A DNA stretch of 64,000 nt from Phycisphaeraceae bacterium (GCA_019636625.1 JAHBXE010000002.1:167842-231841); one strand, 5' to 3'; numbered from the stretch's first letter, positions 1 to 7,928 are shown. Notes: generated from the letters alone by a model not told the origin. Made by a program: numbers and translations.

Positions 1-2
1 AG

Positions 3-665
3 CTGATCAAGCAGGTCATGGGCCTGCTGATGGTCGCCGTGGCGGTGTTCTTCCTGGGCACGGGCCTTGATCCGCTGCTCCGGCAGCCGATCGACCCGGC
101 CATCCGCTTCTACTGGTGGATCATCGCCGGCGTGGCGACGCTCGCCATGCTGTGGCTCGTGTACCGAACGTGGCAGATTTCCAAGCGGCCGCTGCTTCGT
201 GGGTTCTGGAGCGTCTTTGGCCTTGTCTTTGCCACGGTTTCGGTTCTTGTCGCGGTTCACTTCACCGACCGTGGACCGATCAAGTGGATCGCCTACACGC
301 CCGAGCGCCTCGCCGAGCAGCAAACACGCGGGAATGTTGTCGTTCTCGACTTTACCGCCGAGTGGTGCCTCAACTGCAAGGCGCTCGAGGCGGGTGTGCT
401 TCACCGGGAGGAGATCGTGAAACTCCTGCACTCCCCCGGTGTTGTGCCCATGAAGGTTGACCTGACGGGGAACAACGTCGACGGAAAGGCGAAGCTCAAG
501 AGTCTGAACTGGGTCGGAATTCCCCTGCTGGCTGTCTTCGGCCCCGGCGTCGCCGAGCCGATCCTGTACGACTCGTATACACCCGACATGGTGAAGGAAG
601 CCGTCGCCCGGGCCGCGGGCAAGCCCGTGGCCACGGCTGAGAAATCAACCCCGCCGGCCCCGTAA
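3..665 (+). CDS. DsbD-like thiol:disulfide interchange protein, C-terminal part (partial)
   Basis: The reading frame is already open at the window edge, so the N terminus lies outside. The visible part has two hydrophobic segments (about residues 1-20 and 30-50 of the visible protein) and a third near residues 65-85. A thioredoxin-fold domain follows, with the active-site motif WCLNCK in the context TAEWCLNCKALE and a later cis-Pro context, GIPLLAVF. This order, membrane segments then a periplasmic thioredoxin domain, is that of the DsbD/ScsB family, which passes electrons from cytoplasmic thioredoxin to periplasmic disulfides. The end is Ala/Pro-rich and stops at 665. The exact subfamily is uncertain because the transmembrane core is not visible. 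Confidence 0.8.
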   Translation: MIKQVMGLLMVAVAVFFLGTGLDPLLRQPIDPAIRFYWWIIAGVATLAMLWLVYRTWQISKRPLLRGFWSVFGLVFATVSVLVAVHFTDRGPIKWIAYTPERLAEQQTRGNVVVLDFTAEWCLNCKALEAGVLHREEIVKLLHSPGVVPMKVDLTGNNVDGKAKLKSLNWVGIPLLAVFGPGVAEPILYDSYTPDMVKEAVARAAGKPVATAEKSTPPAP

Positions 666-701
666 GCCCGTCTTTTTGGTCAGCCGGTCCCCGTTCAATC
701 C

Positions 702-717
702 GACCGCTTCGGCGGTC
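702..717. terminator. UUCG-loop hairpin after the DsbD-like gene
   Basis: The sequence reads GACCGC-TTCG-GCGGTC, a perfect 6-bp stem with a stable UUCG tetraloop, 37 nt after the upstream stop codon. It is followed by C residues rather than a T tract, so it may be a weak terminator or a 3'-end stabiliser. Confidence 0.4.
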
Positions 718-796
718 CCCCAGCGTTGACACGCCCCCCCAACCGGACTACGTTCATCCCTGCCTTTCCGGGAACCGATACAGTTCCCAACGCCTC

Positions 797-868
797 GCGG
801 GCGTAGCTCAGTGGTAGAGCGCTACCTTGCCAAGGTAGAAGTCGAGGGTTCAAGTCCCTTCGCCCGCT
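797..868 (+). tRNA. tRNA-Gly(GCC), the prophage integration target
   Basis: The 72-nt cloverleaf has acceptor strands GCGGGCG and CGCCCGC, D arm GCTC...GAGC, anticodon stem CTACC/GGTAG around the loop TTGCCAA (anticodon GCC), and T arm GAGGG-TTCAAGT-CCCTT. The discriminator base is T and CCA is not encoded. Its 3' 44 nt lie within attL. Because the whole tRNA is kept at this border, insertion of the phage left the gene functional. Confidence 0.97.
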
Positions 869-870
869 TT
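825..870 (+). repeat. attL core (46-bp direct repeat)
   Basis: This segment runs from the anticodon-loop side of tRNA-Gly(GCC) to three bases past its 3' end. It is identical to 32344-32389. Sequence outside the 46 bp differs on both sides (A versus C upstream, GGG versus CGA downstream), which defines the crossover core. Confidence 0.95.
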
Positions 871-933
871 GGGTCAAATCCCCGCCAAAACAAGGGCTTT
901 TCAATGGGAGCGGGTTGTACCGCTTCGGCTCTT

Positions 934-976
934 CTACTGCCTTCTACTGCCATATGGCAGTATGGAAAGGCAGTAG
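934..976. promoter_or_regulatory. Four GGCAGTAG-type sites inside attL: probable integrase arm sites
   Basis: CTACTGCC occurs at 934-941 and 944-951. Its inverted form occurs as GGCAGTAT at 956-963 and GGCAGTAG at 969-976. The same motif appears three times just inside attR and three times at 5879-5924. Position within both prophage ends is what is expected of arm-type integrase or excisionase sites. That role is inferred. Confidence 0.6.
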
Positions 977-981
977 TACCC

Positions 982-2151
982 ATGTCCGCTCTCCCCTCAA
1001 ATCCGGCTCTATCTCTCCCGTCCGCTCCGGCCCGCGTTGGGGTTCGCGGGCTCCCCTCCCTCCGGCTCCATAAGGGCTCGGGGCAATACTGCTACTGTTA
1101 CAAAAAGCAATGGGTCTACTTGGGCCGGGATGCCGCCCGGGCCTATGCCCTTTGGCTTGCCCGGTTCGGCGGCTCGGCAGAGCCCGCCCCGGCCCCGGCT
1201 CCCCGAGCCCCGAAGGCTCCGCGGCTTCCCGTCGCCCCGGCTCCGTTCCCCTTCCCCGTTGCCCCGGCTCCGCTGGCCCCGATGGTTACGGCCCCCGCTC
1301 CCGCGGCTCCGCTGGATTCGGGCCGTTTGGTTTCGGACGTTGCGGACAAGCTCCGCGAAATCGTTAGCGGCTCCGCCCGTCCCGAAACCGCCCGAGCCTT
1401 CGGCTTCAAGCTCAAGCCCTTTTCGGATGCCTTCGCGGGCCGAACAGTTGAGAGCATTACCCCGCCAGAGTTGATTTCATGGCGGGCCAAGATTGCCAAG
1501 AGCTACAAGCCTTGGACGGCTAACGGCTATATTGTGGCGGCTCGGCGGTTGGGGGCATTGGCGGTAGAGCTTGGGCTAATCAAGGCTTGGCCGGTAAACC
1601 TTCTCAAAACAGTTCCGCTTGGGGAAACCAAATCGAAGGCTTGGACCCCCGAGCAAATCTCCAACTTCATTAAAATTCTGGCCAAGAAAAACGAGACTTT
1701 CGCCCGAATGTTCCGGCTCCAATTCCTTGCCGCTATGCGGCCCTTCTCTGTCCCCGAGCTAATCCGGGAAAAAGGCGAATGGACGGAAGAGGGAGTCTTT
1801 GCTTTGGAGCGGTCGAAAACAGAGCGGCAAACCGGGGAGCGGGTCCGCGTATGCCTTTCGCCCGCGGCCCTTGCGGAGCTTGAGGCAATCCGCAAGCTCG
1901 GCAATGCTCCGAAGTCCGGGCCAATGTACCGGCAAGCCGTCCAGCGGGCCGGGGGTCCGGCCCCTCATGCCCTCCGGCATTCGGCGGCTACCGCCCTTGC
2001 AAAGCTCGGGGTGGCCGATGAAACAATCGAAACGGCCCTTGGCCATTCCATGAGCCGGGTCAAGCGAACCTATCGGCCCGCCAACTATCAAGCTGCCCGC
2101 GAAGCTCTCGCTAAGCTGGCGGAATTGGTGCCGGGGATTCCGAGCCGGTAA
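982..2151 (+). CDS. Tyrosine recombinase (phage integrase)
   Basis: The enzyme should catalyse integration into and excision from tRNA-Gly. The C-terminal half has the tyrosine-recombinase residues: Arg in AAMRPFS (about residue 252), HALRH (His about 329, Arg about 332), LGHS (His about 355) and the nucleophile Tyr in RTYRP (about 364). The middle part (residues about 110-200) looks like a SAM-like core-binding domain. A Pro/Ala-rich linker (about residues 65-105) separates it from a Tyr-rich N-terminal arm-binding region. The frame is open back into the tRNA. I chose the ATG at 982 because it places the four putative arm sites in the leader. An ATG at 904, preceded by AAGGG, is the alternative and would put those sites inside the coding region. 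Confidence 0.93.
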   Translation: MSALPSNPALSLPSAPARVGVRGLPSLRLHKGSGQYCYCYKKQWVYLGRDAARAYALWLARFGGSAEPAPAPAPRAPKAPRLPVAPAPFPFPVAPAPLAPMVTAPAPAAPLDSGRLVSDVADKLREIVSGSARPETARAFGFKLKPFSDAFAGRTVESITPPELISWRAKIAKSYKPWTANGYIVAARRLGALAVELGLIKAWPVNLLKTVPLGETKSKAWTPEQISNFIKILAKKNETFARMFRLQFLAAMRPFSVPELIREKGEWTEEGVFALERSKTERQTGERVRVCLSPAALAELEAIRKLGNAPKSGPMYRQAVQRAGGPAPHALRHSAATALAKLGVADETIETALGHSMSRVKRTYRPANYQAAREALAKLAELVPGIPSR

Positions 2152-2668
2152 ACCCCAACTCCCTCCGCTTCTCTGCCGCCCACAAGGCGGCTTTTTCTTT
2201 GGAGTCAAACCGCTTTTTGTAGTGCTTCCCGTCATGCTTGACGGACCCATACCATCGGCCCGCGGCTTTGTCATAGCTAACCCCGCGGTAGCCGCTGGTA
2301 TTGTTTCGCTTGAGGCAAGTAAGATTCTGAGCATTGGCTTGGGCCGTGACTTTCCGCAAGTTGCCGGAGCGATTATCCAATCGGTCCCCGTTGATATGGT
2401 CTACTACCTCTCCGCTTTGGGCTCCGGTTAGAAACCTATGGAGCAAGAGAGGGAAACCGTTTGTATCTCTGTAGCAATACCCGTCCGCGTTAATCTTCCA
2501 ACCATCGTCCCGAATAGGGCTATCAGAGTCAATAAAGACTTCTATGTAGCCGCCCGTAGATAAACGGGCCATTATCTTTCGCGGGAAGGCAAGGGAATCG
2601 CCCTCCGCGAATTTCTCCGCGTCTACCTTCCTGTAGCTATCGCCTTTACCGGCTCCGCTGCCTTCCAT
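2111..2668 (-). CDS. HNH homing-type endonuclease with AP2 DNA-binding domain
   Basis: This 185-residue protein has an HNH region (LHRFL at about residue 76, then VDHINGDRLDNR and NLR). A C-terminal AP2-like domain follows (GYRGVSY, GRWYGSV, KRFDSKEKAALW). HNH-AP2 proteins are typical free-standing phage homing endonucleases that cut DNA and spread themselves. The gene converges with the integrase, and the coding ends overlap by 41 bp. It lies at the end of the leftward block, as selfish inserts often do. Confidence 0.9.
   Translation of the reverse strand: MEGSGAGKGDSYRKVDAEKFAEGDSLAFPRKIMARLSTGGYIEVFIDSDSPIRDDGWKINADGYCYRDTNGFPLLLHRFLTGAQSGEVVDHINGDRLDNRSGNLRKVTAQANAQNLTCLKRNNTSGYRGVSYDKAAGRWYGSVKHDGKHYKKRFDSKEKAALWAAEKRRELGFTGSESPAPIPPA
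2175..2200 (+). terminator. Rho-independent terminator of the integrase
   Basis: GCCGCC-CACAA-GGCGGC followed by TTTTTCTTT lies 24 nt after the integrase stop. It lies inside the 3' coding region of the convergent HNH gene, so the same bases also encode part of that protein's C terminus. Confidence 0.85.
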
Positions 2669-2672
2669 CGGT

Positions 2673-3023
2673 TCACCCTACTACAACATGAATCGTACTA
2701 CTAGGATAGTCCGTACCGCGGAGTATCTTGCTCTTCGCGTCTAGGTCTAATAATTCAATCAACGTATCTACATTGTCCATTGAAAGCCGGAGAGAGCTAA
2801 GCCCTTCCTTGGCCCGTTGCTCCGCTTCCTGCCGCGACTTCGCCGCGGTTGATTCAAATACGCTCTCTCCGTTGTAGGCTATCGCCACGGAATACGTTCG
2901 GGCCGAAGGTTGAGCACGAATCCAAACTGATAGGTTCGGCTCCCAAAAGAGTTTATGAGTATCCGGGACTCTCGGGGCTTTGGGTTGCTTGGGCTTTGGG
3001 GCTCGTAGTACAACATTGTCCAT
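2673..3023 (-). CDS. Hypothetical phage protein
   Basis: I do not recognise this 116-residue protein. The first 20 residues are Lys/Pro-rich. A middle part follows with alternating hydrophobic residues (SVAIAYNGESVFES) and a helical EAEQRAKEGL stretch. The frame is open up to 3080, but an inverted repeat that ends in a T tract on the coding strand lies at 3080-3123. I therefore prefer the internal ATG at 3023, which has AGAGG directly upstream. It ends 4 nt before the HNH gene and is probably co-transcribed with it. Confidence 0.5.
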   Translation of the reverse strand: MDNVVLRAPKPKQPKAPRVPDTHKLFWEPNLSVWIRAQPSARTYSVAIAYNGESVFESTAAKSRQEAEQRAKEGLSSLRLSMDNVDTLIELLDLDAKSKILRGTDYPSSTIHVVVG

Positions 3024-3079
3024 ACCTCTAGTATCGGCGGGCTTTGAGCTACGGAAATAGTCCGGCACGAAAGGGGACA

Positions 3080-3123
3080 CAAAAAAAGAAACCGGCTCCG
3101 CCTAGAGAGTTAGAAGCGGAGCC
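3080..3123 (-). terminator. Rho-independent terminator, leftward
   Basis: GGCTCCGC (3094-3101) and GCGGAGCC (3116-3123) form an 8-bp stem. On the minus strand the stem is followed by GGTTTCTTTTTTT. It should end transcription of the genes upstream on that strand and separate them from the HNH pair. Confidence 0.8.
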
Positions 3124-3167
3124 AGCTTAGGAGTAAACACGGCCCAATACTAGAGGGCCGCAATCTA

Positions 3168-3512
3168 TTAATCGTCCGTGCTTGATTCAATGTCCCAACC
3201 GAAAGCCTCGTTACACTCGCTCATTAGCTGGTCAACTTCGTAGGAGCTTTCTGTTTGCGGGCAAGAGTCTAACATGGCTTGGAACCTTCCGGCAAAGCTC
3301 GGATTGAGGGCCGGGTCCGTATGCTTGTACAGAGCTACATAGTGCCGAGCCGTTGGTACGTCCAGCGTATTAGATTCGATTTCCGCAATCAACCAGTTAC
3401 GGAATACTGTAACAAAGTCCGCTGCCGTATCCGCTACGCTGCCCGAGTCCGTAAACTGATTGCCCGTTGGCAGAATTGTGTAGGTAATAACGTACTGATG
3501 CCAGCGGTACAT
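3168..3512 (-). CDS. Hypothetical phage protein
   Basis: This 114-residue, acidic, Tyr- and Trp-containing protein has no recognisable motif. Its early part (QYVITYTILPTGNQFT) reads like a beta-strand pair and the rest is helical. A strong terminator lies 45 bp after its stop, so it is the last gene of its transcript. Between it and the next gene upstream (3513-3597) I see no further feature. Function unknown. Confidence 0.6.
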   Translation of the reverse strand: MYRWHQYVITYTILPTGNQFTDSGSVADTAADFVTVFRNWLIAEIESNTLDVPTARHYVALYKHTDPALNPSFAGRFQAMLDSCPQTESSYEVDQLMSECNEAFGWDIESSTDD

Positions 3513-3597
3513 AAAGTTATTGCCGGAGGTATTGACGGTATAATGCCAACGCCGATACGCTTCAATCTTGATTAAATTGTCGGAAGGGTTGCCGCTC

Positions 3598-3879
3598 TCA
3601 TTTAGACTCCTGCCGATTGCCTAATAGGCCCGCCGATTGATGCTTCATAGCTTCCGCTAACTTCGCTACCGAAATCGCTAGCTCATTCATCGACCCGTTT
3701 AGCTGCTTTATGTCCAATCGGGCCGCTCTCGCTTCTTCTTCAAGCCGCGATAAACGCCAATCCATTACCTTTGTGGTTGCCACCGAAGATAATAGCGTGG
3801 CCGCTATTACCCCAATAATATAACGCCCAATGTGGGCGTAAATAACGTGAGGTAGATTAGAGTTACTTTGGTTCGCCAT
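3598..3879 (-). CDS. Small membrane protein with coiled coil (holin or spanin candidate)
   Basis: This 93-residue protein has one hydrophobic helix (about residues 18-36, YIIGVIAATLLSSVA). An amphipathic coiled-coil stretch follows (about 42-80, RLSRLEEEARAARLDIKQL). One transmembrane helix plus a soluble coiled coil is found in phage lysis accessory proteins (class III holins, i-spanins) and in some tail or scaffold factors. A lysis role is only a suggestion, and no endolysin was recognised nearby. Its start overlaps the end of the small membrane ORF upstream. Confidence 0.6.
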   Translation of the reverse strand: MANQSNSNLPHVIYAHIGRYIIGVIAATLLSSVATTKVMDWRLSRLEEEARAARLDIKQLNGSMNELAISVAKLAEAMKHQSAGLLGNRQESK

Positions 3880-3994
3880 ATTCTTTAGTATGCAAAGAAT
3901 CCGATGCCTTATCCTCTATTAATGTCCACGTAATGCCCATAAAGACAACGGGAAAGAGCCCCAAGTTGAGCAACCATAAATGCTGTGCGTTCAT
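3863..3994 (-). CDS. Putative 43-residue membrane protein
   Basis: This small ORF starts with ATG two bases after the TAA of the upstream methyltransferase gene and ends inside the start of the next gene, so it fits a translationally coupled chain. It encodes MNAQHLWLLN followed by a hydrophobic helix (LGLFPVVFMGITW) and a charged tail. With the downstream gene it may form a two-component lysis or membrane unit. There is no strong ribosome-binding site, so it could be spurious. Confidence 0.45.
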   Translation of the reverse strand: MNAQHLWLLNLGLFPVVFMGITWTLIEDKASDSLHTKEYGEPK

Positions 3995-3996
3995 GT

Positions 3997-4764
3997 TTAT
4001 TCACAATTGATACCTCCCCACGATATAGTCTCTAACCGCTTATGTTGGACCGCTATACTTTCCGGATTCTGGTCAATGCTGATAGCCCTTCGTCCCAAAG
4101 ATAAAGCCGCATGGGCCGTGCTTCCGCTCCCTCCGAAGGGGTCTAATACCACTTCGTCCGGCTTCGTATGGACTTCAATAATCGGGCGGATGATTGCTAA
4201 TGGTTTCTGGCTGGGATAGTTAACCCGCTCTCTAGCAGTATTGCTAAGGGTATAGGTCCATACCGAGTCAGCAGGCTTGTCCCCTTCGTACCCCTTCCTA
4301 GGAGACTTTCGCTTTACGCGGGGAATCTTGCTTGCGTCAAAGTAATAAGCATCTGACTTGGAGTACCAAAGAATTGTGTGGTGGCGTACATTCCATGCCC
4401 GATTGCAACGGAAGGAAGCCCCTAGCTCGGAATGCCAAATAATTTCGCCCCGAAAATTATCCCTGCCGAAGATGCCGTCTATCCAAGTCTTAGCATCATG
4501 CACGGCCCGAAAGTCAAACAGAGCAAAGAGGGAGCCCGTAGGCTTGAGCAAACGATGAACCTCCCGGCCCATTGAAACTATCAGGCTTCGGAAGTCGTCA
4601 AAGGACAAAGAGTCACGATAGCTTGAGCCCGAGCTATGTTTTTGGCGAGAGCCGGTATTCCACGGCGGGTCCGTCCAACATAGGTCTACACTCTCGAACG
4701 GGAGCCGCTGTAGCTCAATCTCCGCGGGGCCATGAATGATTTGTAGGCGGGGAAAAGGTAGCAT
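3997..4764 (-). CDS. DNA methyltransferase with DPPW motif (N4-cytosine/N6-adenine type)
   Basis: This 255-residue enzyme has the amino-methyltransferase motif order of the beta class. The catalytic motif IV is TDPPWN at about residues 32-37. The SAM-binding motif I is LDPFGGSGST near the C terminus (about residues 208-217), after YPSQKP. It should methylate an exocyclic amino group in DNA; the target cannot be read from sequence. The start codon overlaps the stop of the second methyltransferase (TAATG), so the two are made together. Likely roles are protection of phage DNA from restriction or epigenetic control. Confidence 0.88.
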   Translation of the reverse strand: MLPFPRLQIIHGPAEIELQRLPFESVDLCWTDPPWNTGSRQKHSSGSSYRDSLSFDDFRSLIVSMGREVHRLLKPTGSLFALFDFRAVHDAKTWIDGIFGRDNFRGEIIWHSELGASFRCNRAWNVRHHTILWYSKSDAYYFDASKIPRVKRKSPRKGYEGDKPADSVWTYTLSNTARERVNYPSQKPLAIIRPIIEVHTKPDEVVLDPFGGSGSTAHAALSLGRRAISIDQNPESIAVQHKRLETISWGGINCE

Positions 4765-5567
4765 TAGATACCTACCTCCGGAGGAACCTCAAGGGCTAAC
4801 CGCTTCTCCGCTAACTGTACATACTCCGCGGCAATATCTATGCCGCAATACCGCCGCCCATAAATAGCCGATTGGACGCATGTTGTCCCGCTGCCCATCA
4901 TGGGGTCAAGCACGATTCCCCCCGCGGGGCAGAAACAACAGATAAGGTCCGCGGCCAGTTTATCCGGGAATGTAGCGGGATGCGTTGTTTTGAGCCGGTT
5001 TCCTTCCATTGAAGTATTCTTAAAGCTCCATACCGTACCCCGGCATTTTGTAGGCTTTATATCAAATACTTTGGTTGCAAGCGTACCTCCGCTTGTTAAC
5101 CGCCGGTTGAGAGAGTCCGTAGCTCCGGGAGCGTAGGTTTTGCAAGGGACTTGTAGTTTGCTCTTGTCAAAGTAGAGCGGACGGGAACCCTTCACAAACA
5201 GAAGGATATACTCATGGTCAACACGAAACCGCTTTCGCCAATAGCCGCCCGGTACCCCGTTCCGTTGATAGATACAAGTTTCAAAGAGCCGCCAACCGCA
5301 CGAGTCTACCCAATCGACCGCCCAACGGAAAGAGGTTAGCGACTTCGCCCCTTTAATGGTTTGGTCCTGAATGACAACCGCCGCAATAGCTCCCGGCTTC
5401 GCAACTCTAGAAAGCTCTCTGCCCAACGCGATACGGTCAATCGGAGGGAAGCCCTTATAGATACGTATGTTATCATAGGGCGGAGAGAAACATACAAAGT
5501 CGAATGTGTCGGCGGGGAAAGTCGGTAGCAGAGTGAAGCAATCGCCAGTAAGTAATAGAGAGTCCAT
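4764..5567 (-). CDS. DNA methyltransferase with SPPY motif (beta class)
   Basis: This 267-residue enzyme has motif IV SPPYDN at about residues 28-33 and motif I VLDPMMGSGTT with GIDI near the C terminus. The central region holds YWRKRFRVDHEYILLF, typical of N4/N6 amino-methyltransferases. The frame is open to a TTG at 5582. I chose the ATG at 5567, preceded by AGAGAGGG. It is the first gene of the leftward block that starts at the 5.6-6.8 kb control region. No restriction endonuclease lies next to the pair, so these look like solitary phage methyltransferases. Confidence 0.87.
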   Translation of the reverse strand: MDSLLLTGDCFTLLPTFPADTFDFVCFSPPYDNIRIYKGFPPIDRIALGRELSRVAKPGAIAAVVIQDQTIKGAKSLTSFRWAVDWVDSCGWRLFETCIYQRNGVPGGYWRKRFRVDHEYILLFVKGSRPLYFDKSKLQVPCKTYAPGATDSLNRRLTSGGTLATKVFDIKPTKCRGTVWSFKNTSMEGNRLKTTHPATFPDKLAADLICCFCPAGGIVLDPMMGSGTTCVQSAIYGRRYCGIDIAAEYVQLAEKRLALEVPPEVGI

Positions 5568-6766
5568 GCCCTCTCTATTCAACGCGGGCCGGAGCTATTC
5601 CTTTTATCAAATGTTAGAAAGTCCAATTTAGAATTGGGCCTACTTGGGGTGGTGGCTCTTCTCGCCAATTTCATCCTCAAGAGCCCCCCTCCCCCCTCTC
5701 GCCAGTTTGCCCGCTGTAGCCCTACGAAGCCGCCAGCGGGCCGCGGAGCCAATGGGGCGGGCTTCGGGGTCAACCGAAAGCCGGGGCCGCTGGCGGGCTC
5801 TAATGGCCGCGGCTGTAGACCACTACCTTTGTTAGGTAGTTATCATCCGCCTTTTTGATATTGCCGCGGGGGTTCAAGGGCAGTAGTCCGCGGCTCTACT
5901 GCCTTCGGCTCTTCGGCTACTGCCTTCGCGGAGGTAACGAGCCGGGGTCTAGGTTGAAGCGGAACCCGAGCCCGAAGGCGAGAGCATCCCGAGCCCGAGC
6001 CCGCGCGGGCCGAATGATCGGCGGGCCAACGGGCCGGAGCTTGCAAAGATTAACAGCGGGGCGGGGAGGGGTCCGGCGGGAGCGAGAGCGTACACGTTAA
6101 TTCTTCGCGGGGTTTCGGGCTCCAAGTTGCAAATATTAGAAACTACGCTTATAGGTCAAAGGATTACAAACGGCAGAGAATAGGGCCGGGAAGGGCTCTA
6201 AAACCTCAATAGATTAGCTTTTCGTGCCATTGATGCAAAGAGAGGGGGCCAAAGGCAAAAGGGCCGTTTATCGACGTATTCGGGGCCGAGAGAGGGGAGG
6301 GGGGGGGGCGGGGCGGGGATTGGACCGCTGCCCAATCAATCAAGCGGGGTAGTTGAACGGTTGACCCATCTATCTAGCTGGCCCGCTGTTTTTGGTTTTG
6401 GGTTTCTCTGTTTTCTCTGCAATAAAACGCTAGCGGCGGTTTAAGACAGAGTATAAGTTTAAGAAAGAGTAAGAGACAGAGTTACGCTTGAGTAATGCTA
6501 GTGCTAATGTCAATGTCTAAGATAGAACACCGCTTATTGGCTACTTCCTAGAGATACATTGGACGGGCTCCGACAGAATTTTCTAGATTTCTACAAATAT
6601 TTTATAGCTCTTGAATTCATCTTGAATAACGAGGGATTACGAATGTTGACCGCAAAGGGAATACGGATTTTGGAGTGTTTGTAGAAGGAAGTCTGAAAAT
6701 TCCTGCCGATACATAGTTAGAGGTTGCCCGCAAGGGGCAGCAAAAGTTAGAAAGAGAGGTTGGACA
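5568..6766. promoter_or_regulatory. 1.2-kb divergent non-coding control region
   Basis: No convincing gene lies between the leftward methyltransferases and the rightward block at 6767. The region holds a 10-bp inverted repeat (CCGCCAGCGG at 5730-5739 with CCGCTGGCGG at 5787-5796) and a hairpin ACTACCT-TTGTT-AGGTAGT at 5822-5840. It also holds three GGCAGTAG-type sites (5879-5924), very GC-rich and G-rich tracts (10 G at 6299-6308), and a purine-rich run at about 6440-6485. An AT-rich stretch follows at about 6570-6630. It probably contains both divergent promoters and perhaps the replication origin. The origin is inferred from location only. Confidence 0.5.
5879..5924. repeat. Internal cluster of GGCAGTAG/CTACTGCC sites
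   Basis: GGCAGTAG lies at 5879-5886 and CTACTGCC at 5896-5903 and 5917-5924. These are the same octamers found inside attL and attR. An internal copy cluster suggests that the binding protein also acts at this control region, as an integrase/excisionase-type regulator or a replication protein could. Confidence 0.55.
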
Positions 6767-7237
6767 ATGGCAAACATTGGAAAGGCATTGACGGAAGAGA
6801 GCTACCATAAGTTATTAAACTTTGGAGCGGATACGATGGAGGGACATACCCGCTCGGTACGCTCTCGCATGGCAGCGGCCAAGCTTTACTGTAAGCTTGT
6901 GCGGTTAGCGTATTCGGACGGGAGGGCTCCCGTTGCGGACAAGCTCGGAACGGTTGCCACCCGTACCGAGTTGCTAGGCAGGGTCCGCGGCATAACCCGG
7001 CCCACGGCGTTTAACTACTTTGGGTACCTAGTTGCTTCGGGACTTGCGAGCATTGGCGGGGATGGAGAGGTAACGCTTTTGCTCCCCGCCGGGTACGCTC
7101 CCGAATATACGCGGGTTGATTTTACCGCGGCAAACTCCCGCCTTGCCGCCCATGCCGCAAGGAAGGCGGAAGCCAGAGCGGCCAAAGCTCCGCCGATTGA
7201 CCCGGCCCTAATGAACATGGAAGGGGACGGGCAATGA
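6767..7237 (+). CDS. Putative DNA-binding early protein
   Basis: This 156-residue basic protein is the first rightward gene after the control region. It has a good ribosome-binding site (AGAGAGG, 9 nt spacing). The middle part (about residues 60-100: VATRTELLGRVRGITRPTA, then FNYFGYLVASGLAS, then a beta hairpin GGDGEVTLLLP) has the rhythm of a winged helix-turn-helix. The C-terminal 40 residues are an Ala/Arg helix. Position and fold suggest a transcription or replication regulator. I do not recognise the family. Confidence 0.6.
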   Translation: MANIGKALTEESYHKLLNFGADTMEGHTRSVRSRMAAAKLYCKLVRLAYSDGRAPVADKLGTVATRTELLGRVRGITRPTAFNYFGYLVASGLASIGGDGEVTLLLPAGYAPEYTRVDFTAANSRLAAHAARKAEARAAKAPPIDPALMNMEGDGQ

Positions 7238-7479
7238 TACCGCTACCTATTGAAGTAGAAGCCGCGGTAATCAAGTATGCAACGGAGCATTATGGAGAGG
7301 GAGAGCCCCCGGCTCTAGTTGGCGGCTCGCTCAGTATCACTTTGCCCGCCACCAAACTGCTTGCGGGCTTCGACGTGTCCACTTTGGGCGATTACGTTTT
7401 GGGCGATTACACGACGCACACAATTGGGGTGCCGGAGTTGCTTAAAATCATTGCGGGACTTTCGTGTCGTAAATATTAA
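7234..7479 (+). CDS. Hypothetical early protein
   Basis: This 81-residue protein has a start that overlaps the previous stop (ATGA), so translation is coupled. The sequence is mildly acidic with a duplicated short phrase (LGDYVLGDY) and no known motif. It is part of the six-gene rightward operon 6767-8928. Confidence 0.65.
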   Translation: MIPLPIEVEAAVIKYATEHYGEGEPPALVGGSLSITLPATKLLAGFDVSTLGDYVLGDYTTHTIGVPELLKIIAGLSCRKY

Positions 7480-7497
7480 GTATAAGGAGTAATACAG

Positions 7498-7761
7498 ATG
7501 GAACAGAAAAAAAGCAGCGTAGAGGTCGAAGGCAGCCCCAAAAAATGGGCTGTGGCCGTTAGGGGCATCCAAATTTACAACGCACAAATAACGGTCGAAG
7601 CATCGACCCCCGAGGAAGCTCGGTCTAAAGCTCTCGAACTTTGTGAGGGGGGCTCGGTCTATTGGGACTCGCCGGGAGAGTGTTTGTACGAAACGGAGGA
7701 AGTAGAGGAAGCGGAGGAAGCGGAGGAAGTAGAGGAAGCGGAGGAAGGGGGCCAAAAATGA
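7498..7761 (+). CDS. Small protein with DpnD/PcfM-like domain and acidic repeat tail
   Basis: This is an 87-residue protein. The phrase TVEASTPEEARSKALEL followed by a short YW element resembles small DpnD/PcfM-like domains, and the product at 9796-10053 has the same pattern (VEANSPEEAIEKAMEI). The last 20 residues are an almost pure Glu tail encoded by a short tandem repeat. A strongly acidic tail could make it a DNA mimic, but that is speculation. The stop overlaps the next start (ATGA). Confidence 0.6.
   Translation: MEQKKSSVEVEGSPKKWAVAVRGIQIYNAQITVEASTPEEARSKALELCEGGSVYWDSPGECLYETEEVEEAEEAEEVEEAEEGGQK
7696..7747 (+). repeat. GAGGAAGYRGAG short tandem repeat in coding sequence
   Basis: Units of GAGGAAGTA and GAGGAAGCG repeat over about 52 bp and encode a Glu-Val-Glu-Glu-Ala-Glu pattern. 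The unit length is a multiple of three, so length change would alter the acidic tail without breaking the frame. Confidence 0.85.
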
Positions 7762-7928
7762 AGTACCTAGCCACGCTTCAAGTCGAAATAGAGCTAGACC
7801 CGGCCAGCGGGTACCACGTAGAGTCGATACTTGCCGCGGCTCAAGATTTTTTGACGGAAGAGCTACAATCTACTACGCTCGGGGGCCGAACGGTCGTGCT
7901 GGATTGCTCGGAAATACAGGATGAATGA
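7758..7928 (+). CDS. Hypothetical small protein
   Basis: This 56-residue product has an ATGA overlap with the preceding gene. It reads as a compact beta-alpha unit (YLATLQVEIEL, then an acidic amphipathic helix, then RTVVLDC). No family is recognised. The frame is open upstream to 7662, but the overlap and the MKYL start decide for 7758. Confidence 0.6.
   Translation: MKYLATLQVEIELDPASGYHVESILAAAQDFLTEELQSTTLGGRTVVLDCSEIQDE

Noticed and set aside
811..981. Integrase start inside the tRNA gene or at 904
   Set aside because: The GTG at 811 is within tRNA-Gly and is an open-frame extension. The ATG at 904 would place the arm-site cluster in coding sequence. 982 is preferred, but 904 cannot be fully excluded.
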